Shown here in pieces: positions 17,419-25,230 of a stretch of 44,902 nt of DNA. Numbering within the stretch: the stretch's first letter is position 1; every line of letters starts with the position of its first letter. Made by a program: the position numbers and the translations under genes. The stretch lies in contig JAGAOC010000101.1 of assembly GCA_017623935.1 (NCBI GenBank), positions 1 to 44,902 on the forward strand. Reading direction: 5' to 3'. Under the pieces are notes generated by a model. It was not told the DNA's origin, ran no database searches, and was given only the letters and a program-made list of their open reading frames with translations. This stretch comes from Agathobacter sp. (GTDB lineage: Bacteria > Bacillota > Clostridia > Lachnospirales > Lachnospiraceae).

Positions 17419-18390
17419 TTAATGTTCAATCTTAATAACTTTTGCTTCGCAATATGTGACCGGACCTACATTATAATATCCTACGTTTGAATGTGGACCG
17501 CCGCTTGTATAAATGCAATTCCTGGTATATCCCAATTCCTCTGCTTTCTGGCGCGCCTCTTCTCTTGCAATGTCTATGGCTACATCCACCAATCCCCGAT
17601 CATCATAATAGATCTGATACCAATAGACTTTATCTCCATCTACATAGAGTTTGTATAGAGTATACGGACAGTCTCCAGACTTAGCTTTTTTATAGAAAGC
17701 CTGTCCATTTACTACTTTATAATCAACATCATAGCCTTTTACCGTCTTAGTGGCTGCCCCACAGAAGGAGAAGTCTCCTGTGTAACTCCAATCGATCTGA
17801 CCATTTTTTACATACCATGCTTTGCCACCATACACGGCAATTCCTGTAAATGAAAAATCAACTTTTCCAAAGTTAATGTACCACCAGATTCCATTGTATT
17901 TGCATAAGCCGATGTAATCAAAATTGACTTTGCCATTTTCAATGTACCACCAGGTTCCATTGTATTTACACAGTCCCTTGGCCGAAAAATTCACTTTGCC
18001 TCCGGATACATACCACCAGCTTCCATTGTATTTACACAAAGTTGTAGCATTGAAATTCACTTTTCCATTCTCAACGTACCACCAGGTTCCATTGTATTTA
18101 CACAGTCCCTTGGCCGAAAAATTCACTTTGCCTCCGGATACATACCACCAGCTTCCATTGTACTTACACAGACCGGTATAGCCAAACTGGATCTCTCCGT
18201 TTTTTACATACCACCAATTGTTATTGTATTTTGCCAGTCCATTGTAAGAAGTGTCTACTTTTCCATCCGTATAATAGTTCCAGACTCCGTTGGCTGACTT
18301 CTGGATCCCTGTATACTGAGCCGCTTCCGCTTTTCCTGATGGAAGAAACAATGCAAGAACACAGATAAATATTACTGCAAATTTTCTCAT
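17419..18390 (-). CDS. Secreted protein with eight aromatic cell-wall-binding repeats
   Basis: A 323-residue exported protein with a signal peptide (residues 1-23, ending in KAEAA). Eight tandem repeats of about 22 residues fill residues 24-200, built on LCKYNGxWWYVxxGKVNF, the pattern of choline- or wall-polymer-binding repeats. The C-terminal 110 residues are unique, with no recognised catalytic domain. It probably sits non-covalently on the cell wall. Repeats 3-4 and 5-6 are nearly identical in DNA at a spacing of 132 bases, a recent duplication. The start is the ATG at 18388-18390 with AGGGG upstream; the longer frame lacks a signal peptide start. Preceded by its own promoter. Confidence 0.85.
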   Translation of the reverse strand: MRKFAVIFICVLALFLPSGKAEAAQYTGIQKSANGVWNYYTDGKVDTSYNGLAKYNNNWWYVKNGEIQFGYTGLCKYNGSWWYVSGGKVNFSAKGLCKYNGTWWYVENGKVNFNATTLCKYNGSWWYVSGGKVNFSAKGLCKYNGTWWYIENGKVNFDYIGLCKYNGIWWYINFGKVDFSFTGIAVYGGKAWYVKNGQIDWSYTGDFSFCGAATKTVKGYDVDYKVVNGQAFYKKAKSGDCPYTLYKLYVDGDKVYWYQIYYDDRGLVDVAIDIAREEARQKAEELGYTRNCIYTSGGPHSNVGYYNVGPVTYCEAKVIKIEH

Positions 18391-18433
18391 AGTTATCTTT
18401 CCCCTTTTTATCATTAAATCATGTGTAATGTCA

Positions 18434-18463
18434 AAAGGACTGCTTCGTGAGAAACAGCCCTTT
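18434..18463 (-). terminator. Hairpin between promoter and start of the repeat-protein gene
   Basis: A 13-base stem (18434-18446 / 18451-18463) with GTGA in the loop and one mismatch-type G-T pair. On the minus strand it ends in CCTTTTG. It may end the transcript of the upstream unknown gene. However, it lies downstream of the promoter at 18483-18511, so it is also in the leader of the repeat-protein gene and could act as an attenuator. Confidence 0.55.
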
Positions 18464-18482
18464 CTACATCGATTCACTATAC

Positions 18483-18511
18483 ATAATATGGGAAATGCAG
18501 AAAAATTTCAA
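18483..18511 (-). promoter_or_regulatory. Promoter of the cell-wall-binding repeat gene
   Basis: Minus-strand -35 TTGAAA (18506-18511), a 17-base spacer and -10 TATTAT (18483-18488). The leader to the ATG at 18390 is about 86 bases and contains the hairpin at 18434-18463. Confidence 0.6.
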
Positions 18512-18514
18512 GTT

Positions 18515-19627
18515 TTATAGAGCAGAGGAGAAAAAGCTGCTTGGATCATCCACCAGTACAAAACCTTTCCAACTCTCGTCTATTAAGTTATAAAATACCC
18601 GGATATAGCTTCCGTCTTCCAGAACATATCCAAAGATGACTGTCTGAATATCCTGTAATACCTGAAAATAAACCACACTTTCCAAATTTCTCTGAGCTTC
18701 AACAATTGGAGAAAGCCCCAATACATCTCCTACGATCAACTTTGACTGATCCAAATATTTAGCATATGCGGCTTCTTTTTCTGCTGTGGTGCTGCACCAG
18801 TTTTCCATATCAAAACCTTCTGGAATCTTTATATTACCATTTATGAAAAAGCAATCTAACACCGGCTCTTCTTCAAAATGGACCCCAATAGAACAGATTT
18901 CCTGCTCTCCCTTCGCTAACGACACTCCATAATCTACATAGTCCGCATTGCTTACCTGCCGTGTAAACCGATAGACGTATTCTGTTTTATCAATCTCATT
19001 AGGGACTAGCAATTTTTCATCCACATGATCATAAATATAATCCATGATTTTTTTGCTATTTTTTTCCGCTTCTTCTTTACTAGAGAGGGCATCATATACT
19101 GTCACATTCTGACCCTCATACACATAGTTCACTTCATTTTCCCAAATCGTAGTTGCATATTCTAAACTTTCCCCATGAGAATAATTACTCCACCATCGCT
19201 CCCATTCCAATTCCTTCTCCGTTTTAAGTGCCAAAACTTCTGCTTTCTCATTGCCTCTTTCTGCCATTTCCTGTAAGAGCGACTGGATTTCCTGCCAAAG
19301 ATTTTCTTCTTTTTGATCTTGTTCCTCTACTTGCGATTCATTTTCTTCACGCTCCTGCATAACGGACTCCAATATTTCCTGCTCCTGCGCCCTTTCATCT
19401 TCGAAATCTGTGCTGTCAATCATAGCAAGACTTTCTCCTTCAGGATCAGTGCTGTCAATCATGGCAAGACTTTCTCCCTGACTTGTGGTCATCTGGGTAC
19501 TGCTGCTTAACTCATCCTGCACAGTACCTTTCATCTTTGTCATGGAAAAAATAAGTGAGATACTTCCTGCCGCCACTACTACTAAAGTTGCCACTATGAT
19601 TCCCAAATCTTTCTTTTTCATATACAT
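18515..19627 (-). CDS. Membrane-anchored protein of unknown function
   Basis: A 370-residue protein with one N-terminal membrane segment (about residues 9-31). A low-complexity Ser/Glu/Gln-rich stalk (35-125) includes a 13-residue unit repeated twice (GESLAMIDSTD(P/F)E; 39-base DNA period at 19410 and 19449). A mixed alpha/beta extracytoplasmic domain follows (about 140-370). No family is recognised. The start may be the ATG at 19627 or the one two codons later at 19621, which is better spaced from GAAGGG. It lies between the repeat protein and a two-component system, all envelope-related. An inverted repeat overlaps its probable -10 region. Confidence 0.75.
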   Translation of the reverse strand: MYMKKKDLGIIVATLVVVAAGSISLIFSMTKMKGTVQDELSSSTQMTTSQGESLAMIDSTDPEGESLAMIDSTDFEDERAQEQEILESVMQEREENESQVEEQDQKEENLWQEIQSLLQEMAERGNEKAEVLALKTEKELEWERWWSNYSHGESLEYATTIWENEVNYVYEGQNVTVYDALSSKEEAEKNSKKIMDYIYDHVDEKLLVPNEIDKTEYVYRFTRQVSNADYVDYGVSLAKGEQEICSIGVHFEEEPVLDCFFINGNIKIPEGFDMENWCSTTAEKEAAYAKYLDQSKLIVGDVLGLSPIVEAQRNLESVVYFQVLQDIQTVIFGYVLEDGSYIRVFYNLIDESWKGFVLVDDPSSFFSSAL

Positions 19628-19636
19628 CCATCCCTT

Positions 19637-19663
19637 CTGTATTTATTTTGTAAATACAGTATA
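19637..19663 (-). promoter_or_regulatory. Inverted repeat over the -10 region of the anchored unknown
   Basis: CTGTATTTA (19637-19645) and TAAATACAG (19651-19659) form a perfect 9-base inverted repeat with a 5-base gap. It directly joins a -10-like TATACT (19658-19663, minus strand). No good -35 is seen at 17 bases. The geometry suits a repressor operator. Confidence 0.5.
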
Positions 19664-19696
19664 GCCCCGACAATCTATCAAATTTTTTTCAAAAGG

Positions 19697-21133
19697 TTAT
19701 GAAATGGTAAAACTTATCATAAATGTTGTTCCTTGGCCAGGCTCTGATTCCACGCTTATGGTTCCGTTGTGGGATTCTACGATCTTTTTGCAGAAAGGAA
19801 GTCCCAATCCAGAGCCACCGTTTTCCCGGCTTCTTGCCTTGTCCACCCGGTAAAAAGGCTCAAAGATCTGTTCAAGATGTTCCTTTTCAATCCCACAGCC
19901 ATTATCCGATACCCTCATCTTAAGGCTCTCGTCCTCTTTATAGATCGCTACATCAATCCTTCCCTGCTCTCTATCAGAAAGCGCCCGACCGGCATTGGTG
20001 ATCAGATTTCGAAGCAGACTTTCTATGAGAACTTCGTTTCCATACATTTCCAGTACCTTGCACTCCATATCAAACGCTATATTTTTCTCATGGAATTGCT
20101 TTGTATAGAGTTCTTCTATTCTGCTACACAGCTGTTTTAATGAAAACACGGTAAAAAATCCTTCTTCCTGTTCCATCTGCGCCATGGAAAGCAGAGTTGA
20201 GGAAATCTCCTTTAATCGATGGTTCTCTCTTATGATAAAATCCAAACATTCTTCCTGCTCCTCTTTTGAGAGCTGGCTGATCCGCATATAGTCTGCAAAA
20301 CCTCCGATACTGGTGATCGGTGTGTTCATTTCGTGGGCAAGATTATCGATCAGTTCCTGTTTTTGCTGGGACTGCTGCTCCAATTTCAAAATATTTTCCT
20401 CTACGGAGCCCGCCATTGCGTTAAATTGTTTTCCTAACTGCGCCAATTCATTGTCACCTTTGATATGGACCCTGGCAGACCAGTTTTCCTGCTGTACCTC
20501 TTTTGCAGCAGCCTCCAGCTGATCCAGGGGCTTTAGCAAAAGACGTACTGCCAGAGCTAACGCCAAAGACACTCCCAGAGAAAGGATGATTCCGCCTATC
20601 AGATATAAAGGCTGCAGGGTAGCCCAGGTCTCATCAAAACTATCTAAAGTCCGTCGCATTACGATCCGATAATTTTCATGGTCTTCGTCCAACACCTGAG
20701 CAATATAAATGGTGGTCTTGTCCTCTTTTTCCACGAAGATCCCATCTTCCTTGGGCAGATCTTCTAACACAAAGTCCTGGCTGGCGGCTATTTTGTCCTC
20801 AGTGGAAAATTCCTGGTCAGTGGCGCCCGACGCTTCCCCGACAACAATTTGTTCTCCAACAATACCGATCAGCATGGTGTCTGCTTCAAAGTAACTGCTA
20901 TAGGCTGTTATGAACCGCCCAAAATACTCTGTATTAAGGAGGATACTCTGCTCCATTTCTGCGATATTGGCAGAGACATTCTGCTGCATGATCACATATT
21001 CTGCCTGACACCGCTCTTTTTCCGATTGAAGCATTTGTTCATATGTAAAATATACAATCCCTGAAACCCCCAGGTTAACCCCTAAGGTTAAGATAACTAG
21101 CGTAAACAGGTACACCTTTTTCCAAAGTTTCAT
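19697..21133 (-). CDS. Sensor histidine kinase with HAMP domain
   Basis: A 478-residue membrane kinase. The order is: membrane segment (8-30), extracytoplasmic sensor (about 31-172), second membrane segment (173-198), HAMP (199-250), H-box DNLAHEMNTPITS with His267, and an ATPase domain with NLITNAGRAL, DNGCGI and GSGLGLPFCKKI. It pairs with the regulator encoded upstream. Its ATG lies 59 bases inside the regulator gene, with ribosome site AGGGGAAG also there, so translation is coupled. Signal unknown. Confidence 0.93.
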   Translation of the reverse strand: MKLWKKVYLFTLVILTLGVNLGVSGIVYFTYEQMLQSEKERCQAEYVIMQQNVSANIAEMEQSILLNTEYFGRFITAYSSYFEADTMLIGIVGEQIVVGEASGATDQEFSTEDKIAASQDFVLEDLPKEDGIFVEKEDKTTIYIAQVLDEDHENYRIVMRRTLDSFDETWATLQPLYLIGGIILSLGVSLALALAVRLLLKPLDQLEAAAKEVQQENWSARVHIKGDNELAQLGKQFNAMAGSVEENILKLEQQSQQKQELIDNLAHEMNTPITSIGGFADYMRISQLSKEEQEECLDFIIRENHRLKEISSTLLSMAQMEQEEGFFTVFSLKQLCSRIEELYTKQFHEKNIAFDMECKVLEMYGNEVLIESLLRNLITNAGRALSDREQGRIDVAIYKEDESLKMRVSDNGCGIEKEHLEQIFEPFYRVDKARSRENGGSGLGLPFCKKIVESHNGTISVESEPGQGTTFMISFTIS

Positions 21134-21794
21134 ATTCTTCCCCTGATTTTAACTCTAGACGATAGCCAAATTTAGAAACGGTCTTGATGTAATTTTCCAG
21201 ACCAAGTTTCTGCCGCAATTTTCTAATGTGAACGTCCACTGTCTTGGTTTCGCCTTCATAGTCGTAATCCCAAGCCAGATTTAAGAGCTGATCTCTGGAT
21301 AACGCCAGATTTTTGTTCTGGATCAGCACCTCTAACAGCCGAAATTCCTGAGGCGTTAAATTCACATCCGCGCCTCCTTTGGTCACTCTATGCTGTTTTA
21401 GGTCTATTTCTATATCTTCTATCTGAACTAGGGCTTCGTTTCTGCCATATCTTTTTAATACGACTCCCACTCGGGCAATCAGCTCCAACACTTCAAAAGG
21501 CTTTACGATGTAATCCTCTGCCCCCAACGCCAGACCTTTTAATTTGTCTTCCAAAGCCCCTTTTGCAGTAACAAATATAACTGGAATGTCCTGCAATTCC
21601 TGGATTAACTCAAAACCGGACAGCCCCGGCAACATTACATCCAAGATGATAAGATCGAATTTTTCACGATCCACCAATTCTGTAAGCCCTTTTCCATCTG
21701 CCACACAGCAACAAGTATGTCCTACCATCTGCAGGTTTCTTTTTACTAATTCCCGAATTGCCAGATCATCTTCTACAACTAATATATGAGCCAT
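21075..21794 (-). CDS. OmpR-family response regulator
   Basis: A 239-residue regulator with receiver domain (acidic DD at 9-10, phospho-acceptor Asp52 in ILDVMLPG, Lys in VTAKGA) and winged helix (about 130-222, ending FGYRLE). The last 17 or so residues after FGYRLE are an extension encoded over the start of the kinase gene. The ATG at 21792-21794 is chosen because GGAGG lies 6 bases upstream. The longer frame adds 37 unrelated residues across the promoter and terminator region. It has its own -10-like TACAAT upstream and is separated from the ABC transporter genes by a terminator. Confidence 0.93.
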   Translation of the reverse strand: MAHILVVEDDLAIRELVKRNLQMVGHTCCCVADGKGLTELVDREKFDLIILDVMLPGLSGFELIQELQDIPVIFVTAKGALEDKLKGLALGAEDYIVKPFEVLELIARVGVVLKRYGRNEALVQIEDIEIDLKQHRVTKGGADVNLTPQEFRLLEVLIQNKNLALSRDQLLNLAWDYDYEGETKTVDVHIRKLRQKLGLENYIKTVSKFGYRLELKSGEEYETLEKGVPVYASYLNLRG

Positions 21795-21845
21795 AATGCA
21801 CCTCCAGGTTTTATTGTAGCATAAAAAGATTATGGAATCGTTAAC

Positions 21846-21870
21846 AAAAACGGACCCTGTTACGGATCCG
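21846..21870 (-). terminator. Terminator of the ABC transporter operon
   Basis: CGGACCC (21851-21857) and GGATCCG (21864-21870) form a 7-base stem with one G-U pair. It is followed on the minus strand by TTTTTG. It separates the ABC permease gene from the two-component system. Confidence 0.75.
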
Positions 21871-21892
21871 CTTTCAAAAAATCTATTTATTT

Positions 21893-23143
21893 TTATGCTT
21901 TCCAAACTGCTTTGATAATTGATCCAATCTTCGGAGTAGTGCCATAAAGCAGAACTCCTACCCGGTAGATCTTCGCAGAGATCACGCCTACGCCAATTAC
22001 AGAGCCAATGAGGATTACGATAGAGATCAGGATCTCATACCAAGGCACGGTGCTCATGGCAATTCGGGTAAACATTGCCATTGGGGATGTAAATGGAATA
22101 TAGGAACATACTTTCATTAGTACGGTATCTACTGTTCCTGCCGCAAAAGAGAACATTACTATGAAAAATCCAACGATAAATAACATAGTGATCGGCATAA
22201 CAGAGGTATTGATATCTTCCAGTTTTGAGGCGGTGGAACCGATCGCTCCATATAAAAACGCGTAGATCAGGAAACCAAGCGTGAAGAAGATCAACATATA
22301 TCCAAATAAGGACAATGGCATATTGAAAATGGAATCTACGATCATGTTATCGCCCCAATAAGATTTATTGAGGTTATAGAACAGAAGGGCAGATCCAAAG
22401 ATCGCTACCAGCTGGATCAGTCCTGCCATGCAAGATGCTAACACTTTTCCAAACATCATGCTGACTGGTTTTGCACTGGTGATCAGCACTTCCATAGCAC
22501 GGGAGCTTTTTTCTGTAGCTACATTAGTAGCCACCATCTGACCATAGAGCAGGATGACCATATACAATGCAAAGATCATAATATAGGTGTACCAGTAGTT
22601 CTGCATCTGATCCACACCTAAGCTTTCGGTGGTGCTTTCAATCTGCACGGTCATGATCTCGCTTGCCTGTTCTACGGTGATTCCGCTGCTTACCATGGCA
22701 TTTAGTTGATAAATGTTCTGTAACAATTCGTCTGCAATGGCTGTGTTGGAATCGTAAATAGAAAGATTGTTTACATAATAAGTATAGGAGGTTGCACCTG
22801 TCATAACAAAGGCACATTCCACATCACCAGAAAGGATCTGGTCTTTAATCTCTTCTACTTCTTTGTCTGTGCTTTGAACCTCATAATCTGTGAAGGCTGC
22901 CCCAAAGGTTTCTCGTACCATTTCTGACTGCTCCGGGGACTCTGCTTTTACCAGCATTACGGAAAGCTCTGTTGCAACATTTTCTGTTGTTTCTTCCTCT
23001 CCATTTTCAAAAGCCCCCATGATTCGTGGAAAGAACATTACTCCTGCGATGGCAATCACAAGAAACAGGGTCACACCCACAAATACTTTATTTTTCAGGT
23101 AATATTTCAGCTCAAAATTAAAGATTTTTCCAAATTGTCTCAT
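21893..23143 (-). CDS. ABC-2 type permease (NatB-like)
   Basis: A 416-residue permease. It has one N-terminal membrane segment (about 20-40), a large extracytoplasmic loop (about 45-180) and five more hydrophobic segments between 185 and 395. This layout is that of NatB/ABC-2 sodium- or drug-export permeases. Its start is 3 bases after the stop of the ATPase gene, so the pair forms one transporter. The exported substrate cannot be told. ATG start. Confidence 0.9.
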   Translation of the reverse strand: MRQFGKIFNFELKYYLKNKVFVGVTLFLVIAIAGVMFFPRIMGAFENGEEETTENVATELSVMLVKAESPEQSEMVRETFGAAFTDYEVQSTDKEVEEIKDQILSGDVECAFVMTGATSYTYYVNNLSIYDSNTAIADELLQNIYQLNAMVSSGITVEQASEIMTVQIESTTESLGVDQMQNYWYTYIMIFALYMVILLYGQMVATNVATEKSSRAMEVLITSAKPVSMMFGKVLASCMAGLIQLVAIFGSALLFYNLNKSYWGDNMIVDSIFNMPLSLFGYMLIFFTLGFLIYAFLYGAIGSTASKLEDINTSVMPITMLFIVGFFIVMFSFAAGTVDTVLMKVCSYIPFTSPMAMFTRIAMSTVPWYEILISIVILIGSVIGVGVISAKIYRVGVLLYGTTPKIGSIIKAVWKA

Positions 23144-23146
23144 TTT

Positions 23147-24046
23147 CTAGTCCTCCTTTACCGCGTCACCGGCATATTCTACGAAAATGTCGTTGAGGGA
23201 TGGCTCAAACACCTTGACTTCATCGATGTCATAATTTTCTACCAAGCGTTTCATGGTTGCTTTCTTCTCTTCTGCAGAAGCAAGCTGGATCATCAGATCC
23301 CCGTTCTCCGTTACGGTGCAGTTCTTACCAAAATCAGCTATGATCGGTTCTGGATTCTCTGCACGAACCACCAGACGATCCCGCACATAATTACGCTTAA
23401 TCTCTCGAAGATCACCGCTTAAAGCAACTTTTCCGGAATTTAAGATTGCAATACTGTCACAAAATTCCTCAATGTAGCTCATCTGGTGACTGGAGAAAAG
23501 CACGATCTTTCCTTTGGAGATCTGTTCTTTTACCACGTCTTTTAACAGCATGGCGTTTACCGGATCAAGACCGGAAAATGGCTCATCTAAGATAACGATG
23601 TCCGGATCATGGGCAAGGGCAGTGATCAGCTGAATCTTCTGCTGATTTCCCTTGGAAAGTGTGTCCAACCGCTTGTTACGGTACTCTGTCATGCCCAGTC
23701 TTCCCAACCAGTAATCCACGGATCTTACTGCTTCTTTACGGCTCATTCCCTTTAACTCTGCAAAATAAGTAAGCTGATCGATAATGACTTTCTTTGGATA
23801 GAGTCCTCTTTCCTCTGGCAGATAACCCATCTGCACTTTAGTATAGTCGATCGGTGCACCGTCAATTAAGACCTCTCCGCTATTTGCTGGAAATACGTCC
23901 ATCAAAATACGGATGGATGTGGTCTTTCCTGCACCGTTTCTTCCCAGCAGACCAAAGGCTTTGCCTCCCTCTGCCTGAAAAGATATTCCTGTGAGAACCT
24001 GTTTCTCACCAAAGGATTTTTCTATGTTTTTCAGTTCCAGTATCAT
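23147..24046 (-). CDS. ABC transporter ATPase (NatA-like)
   Basis: A 299-residue ATPase. Walker A is GRNGAGKTTS (35-44), signature LSKGNQQKIQL, Walker B DIVILDEPFSGLDP and switch His in SSHQMSYIEE. The C-terminal 80 residues form the extra domain typical of NatA/CcmA-type exporters. It partners the permease downstream. The upstream PadR/DUF2812 genes probably control the operon. ATG with AGGAGG 8 bases upstream, directly after a 36-base tandem repeat. Confidence 0.93.
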   Translation of the reverse strand: MILELKNIEKSFGEKQVLTGISFQAEGGKAFGLLGRNGAGKTTSIRILMDVFPANSGEVLIDGAPIDYTKVQMGYLPEERGLYPKKVIIDQLTYFAELKGMSRKEAVRSVDYWLGRLGMTEYRNKRLDTLSKGNQQKIQLITALAHDPDIVILDEPFSGLDPVNAMLLKDVVKEQISKGKIVLFSSHQMSYIEEFCDSIAILNSGKVALSGDLREIKRNYVRDRLVVRAENPEPIIADFGKNCTVTENGDLMIQLASAEEKKATMKRLVENYDIDEVKVFEPSLNDIFVEYAGDAVKED

Positions 24047-24064
24047 TTTCTATTCCTCCTATCT

Positions 24065-24172
24065 CAAACAACTGGCTTTCCTGCTTGATTCTGTTTTATT
24101 CGAACAATTGGCTTTCTCGCTCAAGTCGGTTTTACTCGAACAATTGGCTTTCCTGCTCAAGTCTCCTGCGCT
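24065..24172. repeat. Three tandem copies of a 36-base unit over the DUF2812 gene end
   Basis: Copies at 24065-24100, 24101-24136 and 24137-24172 share the core AACAATTGGCTTTC. The last copy codes for the C-terminus of the DUF2812 protein (ESQLFE). In the same frame, copies two and one repeat NR(L/I)..ESQLFE after TAA stops. The period is 12 codons and several differences between copies are at third codon positions. No spacers, so not CRISPR. Confidence 0.85.
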
Positions 24173-24671
24173 TCTTTATAAGACGGATCATTCCTGCTAT
24201 GCCTAGGATTCCAATCAAGATATTGATCAGCCCTAAAAAATTAACTGGACTAACAAATGTGCAAGCCAGGAAAACATTATATGCTCCAACTAATATATTC
24301 AGCACGGTAACAACAATGACAAAATTAGTAATCCGCTTCAGATATCTTACCCTAGATTCGTTATCGGAAAACAGCTCAAAATGTCCATTCGATGTTTTCT
24401 TCCGGAAATACACCCAATTCTTGAAGGTTCCTATATGCTCGGCACCGGTTTCCTCTATAAATTCCATATACTTTTGACTCTCTGGATTTGATACATTTTT
24501 TTCTAACATCTGCATACAGATCTTGTATTCTCCTGGCTCGCAGTCTTCAAATTCATATTTACAGAATCCAACGGAAACAAGAGCCAGACCTTTTGCAGCC
24601 ATTTCGTTAAGCCATTTTTCTTCTTTATCGAAATCCCAGACCCATATGCATTTATGAATGGTTTTTCTCAT
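24132..24671 (-). CDS. DUF2812 family membrane protein
   Basis: A 179-residue protein. The N-terminal DUF2812 domain (1-100) has the typical WDFDKEEKWLNEMAAKGLAL and CEPGEYKICMQML stretches. Two membrane segments follow (about 113-135 and 140-160), then a basic end. These proteins usually follow PadR regulators and are thought to help in regulation. Its ATG overlaps the padR-like gene by 20 bases and has its AGGAGGAG site in that gene, so the two are translationally coupled. The 3' end lies in a tandem repeat, and the stop codon is inside the second copy. Confidence 0.88.
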   Translation of the reverse strand: MRKTIHKCIWVWDFDKEEKWLNEMAAKGLALVSVGFCKYEFEDCEPGEYKICMQMLEKNVSNPESQKYMEFIEETGAEHIGTFKNWVYFRKKTSNGHFELFSDNESRVRYLKRITNFVIVVTVLNILVGAYNVFLACTFVSPVNFLGLINILIGILGIAGMIRLIKKRRRLEQESQLFE

Positions 24672-24984
24672 TTTGCTCCTCCTCTAATATGCGATTTCCG
24701 TTTTCCATCAGCTCTTTCAAACGGAGTAGTTCTGCCCGAAGCATCTCTTTCCCTTCTTCGGTAATCTGATATTGCTTTTTCCTGCTGTTCTTCTCTCCCG
24801 GAAGTGCCACGATCCAGCCTTTCTCCAGCAAAGTGTTGATTGCGCCGTACAGAGTCCCTGCCGCCAGCTTGACCCTTCCATTGGAAAGTTCTTCCACATT
24901 CTGCATGATCCCATATCCATGCATGGGCTCTATCAAAGAAAGTAAAATATAGTACACCGCTTCCGTCAGCGCAGTATGTGCCAT
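24652..24984 (-). CDS. PadR family transcriptional regulator
   Basis: A 110-residue PadR-like winged-helix repressor. Characteristic motifs are YYILLSLIEPMHGYGIMQ, LAAGTLYGAINTLLEKGWI and RKKQYQITEEGK. It has the short C-terminal dimerisation helix of subfamily 2. It is the first gene of the PadR-DUF2812-ABC unit, so it likely represses its own operon in response to an antimicrobial or envelope signal. An inverted repeat at 25018-25065 covers its promoter. ATG with AAGGAA upstream. Confidence 0.93.
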   Translation of the reverse strand: MAHTALTEAVYYILLSLIEPMHGYGIMQNVEELSNGRVKLAAGTLYGAINTLLEKGWIVALPGEKNSRKKQYQITEEGKEMLRAELLRLKELMENGNRILEEEQNEKNHS

Positions 24985-25017
24985 TTCCTTAACCTCTGAC
25001 TTTCTTTTAATTTCTTT

Positions 25018-25065
25018 CGGTTTCCGTTATATCGTCCGCCAATATATGAAGTATAACGGCAACCG
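25018..25065. promoter_or_regulatory. Inverted repeat, likely PadR operator
   Basis: CGGTTTCCGTTATA (25018-25031) and TATAACGGCAACCG (25052-25065) form 14-base arms with one mismatch and a 20-base spacer. The right arm overlaps the -10 and spacer of the padR-like promoter; the left arm lies just downstream of the start site. Autoregulation is the simplest reading. Confidence 0.6.
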
Positions 25066-25078
25066 ATATAGTTGTCAA
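25050..25078 (-). promoter_or_regulatory. Promoter of the PadR-DUF2812-ABC operon
   Basis: A near-ideal minus-strand promoter: -35 TTGACA (25073-25078), a 17-base spacer and -10 TATACT (25050-25055). The padR-like ATG is about 66 bases beyond the -10. Confidence 0.8.
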
Positions 25079-25230
25079 GGGGGATTATTATTTTGTTGTG
25101 TAAGTGTCTGTTTTTTATTGTGTTGGAAAATTTTGCTAGAAATGGGGGCTTGTTTGGGAATTTAGCTGCTTTTGCTGGCTTATTTGAGCGTTTTGGGGTG
25201 GCTCATTTGACTTGAAAAAAATCAATTTTC
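25079..25230. other. AT-rich intergenic DNA
   Basis: T- and G-rich on the plus strand (repeats of GGGG/TTTT and GGCT). No convincing gene, promoter or hairpin is seen here. It is the first part of a 590-base gene-free stretch. Confidence 0.5.

Noticed and set aside
17924..18181. Regular repeats looking like a CRISPR array
   Set aside because: The repeats are coding (22-residue aromatic units) and the intervening segments are also repeats, not unique spacers; no cas genes.
24065..24172. 36-base repeats as a short CRISPR array
   Set aside because: The units are directly joined without spacers and match the end of a coding frame.
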